Source of the DNA: Sphingobium sp. YR768
GTDB taxonomy: Bacteria > Pseudomonadota > Alphaproteobacteria > Sphingomonadales > Sphingomonadaceae
Length of the DNA: 51,814 bases
NCBI RefSeq assembly: GCF_900111125.1
Contig: NZ_FOGE01000029.1
Coordinates: 1 to 51,814, forward strand
Reading direction: 5' to 3'
Shown here: positions 8,562-16,199 of the stretch, piece by piece
Numbering within the stretch: position 1 is the first letter of the stretch
Layout: the number at the start of each line of letters is the position of its first letter
Notes under the pieces: generated by a model
What the model saw: only the letters and a program-made list of their open reading frames with translations
Databases searched by the model: none
Told to the model about the DNA's origin: nothing
Made by a program: the position numbers and the translations under genes

Positions 8562-10172
8562 TCACATCCGGAACAGGCCGAATTTCGGCGTCTGAGGAAT
8601 GGGCGCGTTCAGCGTCGCGGAGAAAGCGAGGCCCAGAATGTCGCGGGTCTGTGCGGGGTCTATTATGCCATCGTCCCATAGACGCGCGGTGGCATGATAG
8701 GGATTGCCTTCATCCTCATATTTCTGGCGGATCGGCGCCTTGAAGGCCTCCGCTTCCTCCGCGCTCCAAGTCGCGGCGTCGCGATGCACGGTCGCCAGCA
8801 CGCTGGCAGCCTGTTCGCCACCCATCACCGAAATCCGGGCATTGGGCCATGTGAAGAGGAAGCGGGGGGAATAGGCGCGACCGCACATGCCGTAATTGCC
8901 CGCGCCAAAGCTGCCGCCGATCAGCACGGTGATCTTGGGCACGGAGGCGGTGGCGACGGCGGTGACGAGCTTGGCGCCATTTTTGGCGATGCCTTCGGCT
9001 TCATATTTGCCGCCGACCATGAAGCCCGAGATATTCTGGAGGAACAGCAGCGGCACCCGGCGCTGGCAGGCCAGTTCGATGAAATGCGCGCCCTTTAGCG
9101 CGCTTTCGGAGAAAAGGACGCCATTATTGGCGAGAATCGCCACTGGCATGCCCCAGATGCGGGCGAAGCCACAAACCAGAGTCGTGCCGTAGAGCGGTTT
9201 GAAGGCGTGAAATTCGGACCCGTCGACGATGCGGGCGATCACGTCATGGACATCATAGGGCGCCCGGACATCCTGCGGGATGATGCCGTAAAGCTCCTGT
9301 GGATCGTGCAGCGGGGGGCGGGGAGCGGTGATGTCGATATCGGCCGCCTTGGGCCGGTTGAGGGTCGCTACGATATCGCGCACGATCAGCAGCGCATGTT
9401 CGTCATCGTCGGCGACATGATCGACCACGCCGGACTTGCGGGCATGGGTGTCCGCGCCGCCCAGTTCCTCCGCCGAGATGATTTCGCCGGTGGCCGCCTG
9501 CACCAGCGGCGGCCCGGCGAGGAAGATCGTGCCCTGATTGCGGACGATCACCGTTTCATCTGACATGGCCGGGACATAGGCGCCACCGGCGGTGCAACTG
9601 CCCATGACGCAGGCGATCTGCGCTATGCCTTCTGCCGACATTTGCGCCTGATTGAAGAAGATGCGGCCAAAATGATCGCGATCGGGGAAGACTTCGGCCT
9701 GATGGGGCAGGTTCGCGCCACCGGAATCCACCAGATAGATGCAGGGCAGCCGGTTTTCGCGGGCGATTTCCTGCGCACGCAGATGCTTCTTTACCGTCAT
9801 CGGGAAATAGGCGCCGCCCTTCACCGTCGGATCATTGGCCGCGATCATGCATTCGCGTCCGGCAACCCGGCCGATGCCCGCGATCATCCCGGCGCCCGGC
9901 GCTCCGTCCTGTCCGTCCGCAGCGCCATACATGCCGTTGGCCGCCAGCGCGCCGACCTCCAGAAAGGGAGAGGCGGGATCGAGCAGGCGTTCGATCCGGT
10001 CGCGCGGCAACAGTTTCCCGCGTGCGACATGCCGGGCCCGATGCTGTTCCGAACCGCCCAGCGCGCTGGTGGCTATCCTGTCCCGCAGGTCGTGGGCCAG
10101 CGCGCGATTATGGGTGGCATTGGCGGCGAAGCCGTCCGACGCGGTGTCGACCGCACTGCGCAGCCGGGTCAT
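8562..10172 (-). CDS. liuB: Acyl-CoA carboxyltransferase, probable 3-methylcrotonyl-CoA carboxylase beta
   Basis: A 536-residue crotonase-fold carboxyltransferase of the MccB type. Characteristic stretches are ARGKLLPRDRIERLLDP near residue 50, CIYLVDSGGANLPHQAEVFPD, GSCTAGGAYVPAMSDE, LFLQNISGFMVGGKYEAEGI and KITVLIGGSFGAGNYGMCGR. It moves the carboxyl group from biotin to the acyl-CoA, giving 3-methylglutaconyl-CoA if the substrate is 3-methylcrotonyl-CoA. Its ATG overlaps the stop of the acyl-CoA dehydrogenase gene by ATGA, and the biotin-bearing subunit follows after 3 bases. The order dehydrogenase, beta, then alpha matches liu clusters, except that the hydratase and lyase families differ. 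Confidence 0.9.
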   Translation of the reverse strand: MTRLRSAVDTASDGFAANATHNRALAHDLRDRIATSALGGSEQHRARHVARGKLLPRDRIERLLDPASPFLEVGALAANGMYGAADGQDGAPGAGMIAGIGRVAGRECMIAANDPTVKGGAYFPMTVKKHLRAQEIARENRLPCIYLVDSGGANLPHQAEVFPDRDHFGRIFFNQAQMSAEGIAQIACVMGSCTAGGAYVPAMSDETVIVRNQGTIFLAGPPLVQAATGEIISAEELGGADTHARKSGVVDHVADDDEHALLIVRDIVATLNRPKAADIDITAPRPPLHDPQELYGIIPQDVRAPYDVHDVIARIVDGSEFHAFKPLYGTTLVCGFARIWGMPVAILANNGVLFSESALKGAHFIELACQRRVPLLFLQNISGFMVGGKYEAEGIAKNGAKLVTAVATASVPKITVLIGGSFGAGNYGMCGRAYSPRFLFTWPNARISVMGGEQAASVLATVHRDAATWSAEEAEAFKAPIRQKYEDEGNPYHATARLWDDGIIDPAQTRDILGLAFSATLNAPIPQTPKFGLFRM

Positions 10173-11350
10173 GACGCGGCCTGTAGTGCGCGGGCGCCAT
10201 CATCGCCGACCAGTTCACGGCCGATCAGCATGCGGCGGATTTCGTTGGTGCCCGCGCCGATGTCGAGCAGCTTGGCGTCGCGCCAATAGCGTTCGACCGG
10301 CCAGTCCTTCGTATAGCCCGCGCCGCCCAGCGCCTGTATCGCTTCGCCAGCGACCTTTACGGCATTTTCCGAAGCGAGCAGGATGCAGCCGGCCGCGTCG
10401 AAGCGGGTCGTCTGCCCGGCGTCACAGGCGCGGGCGACGGCATAGGCATAAGCGCGCGAACTGTTGAGCGCGACATAGATGTCGGCGACCTTCGCCTGCA
10501 TCAGTTGGAAGTCGCCGATCGGCCGGCCAAATTGGCGACGTTCGCGGACATAGGGCAGCACGACGTCCAGGCAAGCCTGCATGATGCCGATCTGGATGCC
10601 CGACAGCACCACCCGTTCATAGTCGAGGCCCGACATCAGCACTTTGACGCCGCCGTCGAGCGGGCCCATCACCTGGCTGTCCGCCACGAAACAGTCGTTG
10701 AAGACCAGTTCCGCCGTGGGCGATCCGCGCATCCCGACCTTGTCGATCTTCTGCCCGATCGAGAAGCCCGCAAAGCCCTTTTCGATCAAGAAGGCGGTGA
10801 TGCCGCGCGATCCGGCATCCGGGCTGGTACGGGCATAGACCACCAGCGTGTCGGCATAAGGAGCGTTGGTAATCCAATATTTGGTGCCGTTCAGGCGAAA
10901 GCCGCCATCGACCCGGTCCGCCCGCAGCTTCATCGACACGACGTCCGATCCCGCACCGGCTTCCGACATGGCGAGGCTGCCGACATGCTCACCTGAAATC
11001 AGACCGGGCAAATAGCGGGCCTTTTGTTCGGGATTGGCCCATCGGCGAATCTGGTTCACGCACAGATTGGAATGGGCGCCATAGCTGAGGCCGATGGAGG
11101 CGGACGCACGGCTGACCTCCTCACAGGCGACAAGATGTTCGAGATAGCCCAGGCCCAGGCCGCCATCCTCTTGATCCACGGTGATGCCGTGCAGGCCGAG
11201 TGCGCCCATTTCCGGCCAGAGTTCGCGCGGGAAACTGTCCTTTGCATCAATGTCGGCGGCCAACGGGGCGATCCGGTCCTGCGCGAAGCGCCGGGTGGCG
11301 TCACGGATCATGTCCGCCATTTCGCCCAGGGCGAAGTCGAGTTCAGCCAT
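10169..11350 (-). CDS. liuA: Acyl-CoA dehydrogenase, probable isovaleryl-CoA dehydrogenase
   Basis: About 393 residues of a soluble FAD acyl-CoA dehydrogenase. It has AMSEAGAGSDVVSMK and KYWITNAPYADTLVVYART in the middle domain and the C-terminal YTKDWPVERYWRDAKLLDIGAGTNEI. The sequence GLDYERVVLSG resembles the region where isovaleryl-CoA dehydrogenases keep their catalytic Glu, unlike medium-chain enzymes. The start at 11350 (MAELDFALGEM) is preferred because GGAGAGG lies a suitable distance upstream; ATGs at 11353 and 11365 are alternatives. It is the first gene of a tightly overlapping five-gene operon running to 5387. The gap 11351-11544 holds divergent promoters; I saw no shared operator in it. 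Confidence 0.88.
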   Translation of the reverse strand: MAELDFALGEMADMIRDATRRFAQDRIAPLAADIDAKDSFPRELWPEMGALGLHGITVDQEDGGLGLGYLEHLVACEEVSRASASIGLSYGAHSNLCVNQIRRWANPEQKARYLPGLISGEHVGSLAMSEAGAGSDVVSMKLRADRVDGGFRLNGTKYWITNAPYADTLVVYARTSPDAGSRGITAFLIEKGFAGFSIGQKIDKVGMRGSPTAELVFNDCFVADSQVMGPLDGGVKVLMSGLDYERVVLSGIQIGIMQACLDVVLPYVRERRQFGRPIGDFQLMQAKVADIYVALNSSRAYAYAVARACDAGQTTRFDAAGCILLASENAVKVAGEAIQALGGAGYTKDWPVERYWRDAKLLDIGAGTNEIRRMLIGRELVGDDGARALQAAS

Positions 11351-11544
11351 CATCCTCTCCAACATGGTCTGAACGCATTTTTACGGCGGTCGGGCCCCTT
11401 TGGAAAATTGAAAGATGCAGGGGAACGGCATAGAGGCTGTCTATGATGGATGCGGTCGGTGATCGTCCGGTGCATAGGGCGGCAATGCCAGCGCGGACCG
11501 CAATCGCATATTGGGCCCATAGTATCGCGTGCAAAGGATATTTC

Positions 11545-12735
11545 ATGATTGGTGGATCGAGCGTCGAGGCCGAACTGGGCCGGATGCAACCCTGGGCCGA
11601 TCGCGCCGCGCCGATCGCGGTGGCGGAGCGGCTGGACCGGCTGGTGCGGGCGCAGGCGCTGACTGATGGGATCGGCGCGCAGGCGTTGCTGGTCAATGCC
11701 GGGGCGTCGCTGCGCTATTTTTCGGCGGTGCCATGGGGGCAGAGCGAGCGGCTGGTCGCGATGCTGCTGGTGCCGGGGCGTGACCCGATCATCATCTGCC
11801 CGCATTTCGAGATCGGGACGCTGGAGGCGGATCTGGCGATCGGCGCCGATATCCGGTCCTGGCAGGAGGATGAAGATCCGGTCGCGCTGGTGATCGACGC
11901 ACTGTCGGAGGCCGGCGTGCGGACGGTGGCGGTGGACCCGGAATTGCCCTTCCACTTTGCCGAGCGGTTGCGGCAAGGGACGAGCGCCAAGCTGGTCGAT
12001 GCCACGCCGGTCGTCAGCGGTTGCCGCATGGTCAAGTCAGCCGCAGAGCTGGCGTTGATGCAACAGGCCAAGGCGATGACGTTGCAGGTGCATGCCGCCG
12101 CAGCCCGCATATTGCGCCCCGGCATAAGAGCGAGCGAAGTGACGCGCTTCATCGATGAGGCGCATCGTCGGCTGGGGGCGAAGGGCTCCAGCTTCTGCAT
12201 CGTGCAGTTCGGCGAGGCGACCGCCTATCCCCATGGCCTGCCGGGAGATCGGGCGCTGGAGGAGGGGCAGTTGGTGTTGATCGACACGGGCTGCACGATC
12301 GAGGGCTATCATTCGGACATTACCCGCACTTATGCCTTCGGCGCGGTGGACGATCAGGCGCGCGATATCTGGGCGCTGGAGAAGGAAGCGCAGCAGGCGG
12401 CTTTCGATGCCGTCGTGCCCGGCGCGCCCTGCGAGAGCGTGGACGCTGCGGCGCGGGCGGTGCTGGAAAAGGCGGGGCTGGGGCCGGATTATCGTCTGCC
12501 GGGCCTGCCGCACCGCACCGGCCATGGCATCGGCCTGTCGATTCATGAACCGGCCTATCTGGTGCGCGGGGACAAGACCCCGCTGCAACCGGGCATGTGT
12601 TTTTCCAACGAGCCGATGATCGTCGTGCCGCAGCGCTTCGGCATCCGGCTGGAAGATCATTTTTACGTGACCGAAGCGGGGGCGCAGTGGTTCACCCAGC
12701 CGCAGGTGGCGATCGATCGGCCTTTTGCAGAATAA
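11545..12735 (+). CDS. M24 metallopeptidase (Xaa-Pro aminopeptidase/dipeptidase type)
   Basis: A 396-residue pita-bread peptidase: an N-terminal creatinase-like domain (residues 25-155) and an M24 catalytic domain. All five metal ligands can be read: D247 and D258 (VLIDTGCTIEGYHSDITRTY), H327 (HRTGHGIGLSIHE), E356 (FSNEPMIVV) and E370 (IRLEDHFYV). There is no signal peptide, so it is probably cytoplasmic. The start is ATG 11545, with AAAGGA six bases upstream. Such enzymes split X-Pro bonds and would process imported proline- or hydroxyproline-containing peptides. Its stop abuts the stop of the convergent POT transporter gene, leaving no gap. The exact specificity (dipeptidase or aminopeptidase) is not decided. 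Confidence 0.88.
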   Translation: MIGGSSVEAELGRMQPWADRAAPIAVAERLDRLVRAQALTDGIGAQALLVNAGASLRYFSAVPWGQSERLVAMLLVPGRDPIIICPHFEIGTLEADLAIGADIRSWQEDEDPVALVIDALSEAGVRTVAVDPELPFHFAERLRQGTSAKLVDATPVVSGCRMVKSAAELALMQQAKAMTLQVHAAAARILRPGIRASEVTRFIDEAHRRLGAKGSSFCIVQFGEATAYPHGLPGDRALEEGQLVLIDTGCTIEGYHSDITRTYAFGAVDDQARDIWALEKEAQQAAFDAVVPGAPCESVDAAARAVLEKAGLGPDYRLPGLPHRTGHGIGLSIHEPAYLVRGDKTPLQPGMCFSNEPMIVVPQRFGIRLEDHFYVTEAGAQWFTQPQVAIDRPFAE

Positions 12736-14229
12736 TTACCGAATATCGGGACGCAGCATCCGTTGCGCGCTGATATTGACCACCAGAACCATCGCGCCAA
12801 TCGCCGCCGCGACCAGACCGATGCGCAAATAGGCGTCGAGGATGATCGCGCGGTCGCCGCCATTGGCGCCGCCGCCCATCGCCTCGATCACCGAGGCGAT
12901 CACGCCGGCACTGAAATTGCCTGCCGCCGTCGCCAGGAACCATGTGCCCATCAGGAAGCTGAGCATATGGCGCGGGGCGAAGCGCGACATCGCCGAAAGG
13001 CCGACGGGCGACAGGCACATTTCGCCAATCGCATGGCAGAGGAAAAGCAGGAAGATGAAGGCGAGCGGCACCTTCTGATCCACCGGCACCCACTGCGCCA
13101 GCGCCATCAGCACGAAGCCCCCGCCGACCATGATGATGCCGAAGGCGAAGCTGCTGATCGGCGTGGGCATCCGGTTCGCCCTTGCGAGGCGCAGCCAGAG
13201 CGCGGCGAAGGGCAAAGCGATCAGGCAGACGAAGAAGGGCGGCAGTGCCTGAAAGACCGAGGCCGGGACTTCATGGCCCAGGATCATGCGGTTCACATGA
13301 TGGTCGATGAAGAGGCTGAGCGAGGAGCCGCTCTGTTCGTACAGGCCCCAGAAGACGGGCTGGATGACGATGAGGGCTAGTGCGTAGAGCAGCTTGCTGC
13401 GGTCTTCGCCCGCCAGTCGGGCGAGGGCGATCCAGACCAGCAGCAGGCCGATCGCTATACCGCCGACGGCCAGCAGGGTGCCGGTCAGTCTGGGCGATAT
13501 CAGCAGCAGCCAGCTGAGCAGGGTCAGCGGCAGGGTGAGACCATAGATCATCCATTCGCGCTTCACGCCGAAGACGGGCTGGGTGAGCGCGGCTGGATCG
13601 GGCGCTTCGCCGCCGCCCAGCAGATGGCGCTTGCCGCGCGCGAAGACGATGACGCCCGCGATCATACCGATCGCCGCCGCGCCGAAGCCATAGCCCCAGC
13701 CCAAAGTCTCGCCCAGAACGCCACAGATGACGGGGCCGATCGCGCCGCCCAGATTGATGCCCATGTAGAAGAGGGTGTAGGCGCTGTCCCGGCGGGGATC
13801 ATGGGCGGCGTAGAGCTTGCCCACCAGCGCGGAGATATTGGCCTTGAGGAAACCGGTGCCGACCACGATCAGCGACAGGCCGATCCAGAAGACGCCCTGT
13901 GCCGAGGCGCCGAGGGCATCCTCCAGTCCGAGGGTGATATGGCCGCTGGCGATCACCAGCCCACCGAACAGCACAGCTTTGCGCTGGCCCAGCCACCGGT
14001 CGGCGAGATAGCCGCCGATCATGGGCGAGAGGAAGACCAGCGCCAGATAAGAGCCGTACAGCAGGCCCGACTGCTCGCCCGAATAGAGGAAATGGCGCGT
14101 CAGATAGAAGATGAGCAGCGCGCGCATGCCGTAGAAGGAGAAACGCTCCCACAATTCGGTGAAGAAGAGAACGTAGAGACCCTTGGGATGGCCCCAGAGC
14201 ATTTCGGCTTCCGGCTGGGTGATCGTCAT
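12736..14229 (-). CDS. POT/PTR-family proton-coupled oligopeptide transporter
   Basis: A 497-residue MFS-type transporter with 12-14 membrane helices. The POT signature ELWERFSFYGMRALLIFYLT (residues 25-44) carries the E-x-x-E-R-F motif used for proton coupling, and DSAYTLFYMGINLGGAIGP is the second POT signature. It imports di- and tripeptides. It lies 5 bases after the metallopeptidase gene and ends a minus-strand operon of S9 peptidase, DUF5695, Svx-like peptidase and transporter. It therefore probably takes up peptides made in the periplasm by these enzymes, which the M24 peptidase at 11545 could then cut. Confidence 0.92.
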   Translation of the reverse strand: MTITQPEAEMLWGHPKGLYVLFFTELWERFSFYGMRALLIFYLTRHFLYSGEQSGLLYGSYLALVFLSPMIGGYLADRWLGQRKAVLFGGLVIASGHITLGLEDALGASAQGVFWIGLSLIVVGTGFLKANISALVGKLYAAHDPRRDSAYTLFYMGINLGGAIGPVICGVLGETLGWGYGFGAAAIGMIAGVIVFARGKRHLLGGGEAPDPAALTQPVFGVKREWMIYGLTLPLTLLSWLLLISPRLTGTLLAVGGIAIGLLLVWIALARLAGEDRSKLLYALALIVIQPVFWGLYEQSGSSLSLFIDHHVNRMILGHEVPASVFQALPPFFVCLIALPFAALWLRLARANRMPTPISSFAFGIIMVGGGFVLMALAQWVPVDQKVPLAFIFLLFLCHAIGEMCLSPVGLSAMSRFAPRHMLSFLMGTWFLATAAGNFSAGVIASVIEAMGGGANGGDRAIILDAYLRIGLVAAAIGAMVLVVNISAQRMLRPDIR

Positions 14230-14234
14230 ATTCG

Positions 14235-16199
14235 TCAGGGAATCCAGCGATAGTCGGGTTTGGCGGTGACTTCGGGCACGGGGGCAGTCAGCTCTGCGCC
14301 ACGTTTCGGGTCGGTAACGGCGGCCTGATCGACGAAGCCGTAGGAGACGCCCTTGTCGAACTGGCCGCCGCGATGTTCTACATCGCCGATGGTCTGGGCT
14401 GTGCCGGACAGGATGATCCCTTTCTCATATTCGCCGATGCCCAACATGGACGTCGCTGCACGGGCATTGCCGCGAAGGATCGTGTCGCCGCGCAGGACGG
14501 TGAGACCGGCGATGATAGCCTTGTCGCGTAGCTGCGCTCGGTCAGAGACGACGGCATGATCCTCCACCCGTGCCCGGTCGGCGACGGTGCCGGACAGGAC
14601 GCGGGCATAGGGGCCGACATAGGCGGTGGCGGCGACCTTTGCGTCCGGGCCGACCCAGCCGCCGCCATTGGGATGGCGATGGCCGCCGGGGATGGGCGCG
14701 GGCGCGTCGGGCCGCGCGCCGTCCAGTTCCATCATCCAGGGATAGCGGTAGATGGAATAATAGGGCTGGTCCCAGCGGATTTTCTGCATCTGCGACGGTG
14801 TTGCCATCACGACGAGATAGAGGCCCTTGTCATCGGGGCGTATGGCGATTGCCGTCTGGGCGCGCGCGCCCCGCTGGAGCGGGCTGTAGCGGCTCTTGCC
14901 GTCCGCGCCGACCGCGACCACGCCCCAGCGCCAGTCGGAGGCGGGCGGCGGGATGCTGTCCGGTTCGTCGGCGAGGCCGGGCAGCTTCGCGGTGACGGCT
15001 GCCTGTTGCACGATGCCGCGGAAGGTGACGCTGACGCGGCTTTGTCCGGCGTCGGGGTTCAGTTTGACGATATTATAGCCCCAGCGTTGCGGCGCCCACA
15101 TGTCCGGCACGGCATAGCGGCGCTTTTCGGCATCGACCGGGTCCAGCACCGTCGCGGCCAATATATCGGGGCCGCTACTCTGGTCGTAGCCGCCATAGTT
15201 TTTGCGATAGACGGCGCCATTGGCATAATCCCAATTGGCGTTGTGCAGCGCCCAGTCGCCGAAGGCGTCGTTCAACTGGTCCTGGGTCCAGCCCATGTTC
15301 GACCGGAGGACGGTGAAGGGGTCGGCGGTCAGGCGGGCGGGATCGTCCTTGCCCGGCGCGGTGCGCCAAAGGGCGTTGACGGCATCATAGCCGTGCCGGT
15401 CTTTGAGATATTCGAACCATTGCCAGTTGCAGTAGCGCGAGCGGGTCGAGCCATAATAAAGGTGCGGATATTGTTTGAGCAGCACCGAACAATGGGTGTT
15501 GCCGCGAAATTCGGGCAACTGGGTGGTCATCCAGTTGGCGTGGCTTTCGAACATCCAGCCGGTATAGGGCGAGTCCATCAGCCGGCCGGTCGCGGCCTGC
15601 AAGGCGTGGGTCAGTTCATGGGCGAGGCCGAACCGGTCCCTGAGCGCGCCCGGCCCGATCCACATGCCCATATGGCCGAGCGAGTCCGTGCCGCCGGTCA
15701 GGCCATAATCGACGCCGATATAGGCGTTGACCTTATACTTGGTGGCATCGCCGCAATGGGGCATCGGGAAGCCCAATGTGTCGATGAAGTAGGACCAGAC
15801 ATATTCCAGATGCGCGGCCGCCGCTTTTGCATCGGCCGGATCGACGGTGCCGGGCTTCCAGTGGAAGGCGACATGGGCGCTTTCCATCTGGAGCGGCAAA
15901 GCAGAGTTGGCCGCGTCGCCCGGATCGGTCGCTGCGACGGTCCAGGGGGCGGTGGCGCAAATAGGATTTCCGGGGCTTAACTTCGCATATTTCCCGCTGG
16001 TTTCGACATTTTGTTGCGCGGGGCTGATCCTATCGGAAAGTGCCGCCGTGCAATTTTCAGGCGAAAGCCTAGCCGTTGTGCTGGAAATAGGACAGCGATC
16101 GGCCCCTGTGAAATTCTGCGACCGGGGCAGGGCGGCCAGCGCCGCGCCCCCCATCGTCAGACCAAGCGCTGAGGCGAGGAGGGCGCGGCGCATCGTCAT
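14235..16199 (-). CDS. Svx/AvrXca-like secreted gluzincin metallopeptidase with hexapeptide-repeat tail
   Basis: A 654-residue exported protein (signal peptide in residues 1-25). The zinc motif HELTH is at 194-198 and a likely third ligand, E218, lies in WMFESHANW, as in gluzincins. The layout (about 600 residues, SLGHMGMWIGPG before HELTH, WQWFEYLKDRHG after it) recalls the Svx/AvrXca family. Svx of Pectobacterium is, to my knowledge, described as a metallopeptidase thought to act on plant extensins. Residues about 520-600 read as short hexapeptide-like repeats (KVAATAYVGPYARVLSGT, then RARVEDHAVV, RAQLRDKAII), suggesting a left-handed beta-helix. Its start overlaps the upstream stop (TGATG). 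The family call is from memory and should be confirmed. Confidence 0.75.
   Translation of the reverse strand: MTMRRALLASALGLTMGGAALAALPRSQNFTGADRCPISSTTARLSPENCTAALSDRISPAQQNVETSGKYAKLSPGNPICATAPWTVAATDPGDAANSALPLQMESAHVAFHWKPGTVDPADAKAAAAHLEYVWSYFIDTLGFPMPHCGDATKYKVNAYIGVDYGLTGGTDSLGHMGMWIGPGALRDRFGLAHELTHALQAATGRLMDSPYTGWMFESHANWMTTQLPEFRGNTHCSVLLKQYPHLYYGSTRSRYCNWQWFEYLKDRHGYDAVNALWRTAPGKDDPARLTADPFTVLRSNMGWTQDQLNDAFGDWALHNANWDYANGAVYRKNYGGYDQSSGPDILAATVLDPVDAEKRRYAVPDMWAPQRWGYNIVKLNPDAGQSRVSVTFRGIVQQAAVTAKLPGLADEPDSIPPPASDWRWGVVAVGADGKSRYSPLQRGARAQTAIAIRPDDKGLYLVVMATPSQMQKIRWDQPYYSIYRYPWMMELDGARPDAPAPIPGGHRHPNGGGWVGPDAKVAATAYVGPYARVLSGTVADRARVEDHAVVSDRAQLRDKAIIAGLTVLRGDTILRGNARAATSMLGIGEYEKGIILSGTAQTIGDVEHRGGQFDKGVSYGFVDQAAVTDPKRGAELTAPVPEVTAKPDYRWIP

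Noticed and set aside
11505..11530. GGGCCC-centred palindrome with ATAGTATCG nearby, as a degenerate operator before the M24 gene
   Set aside because: The match to the consensus is too poor and lacks the GTATAC core.
12730..12741. TAATTA palindrome at the M24/POT junction as a regulatory site
   Set aside because: It is simply the two convergent stop codons (TAA on each strand) touching.
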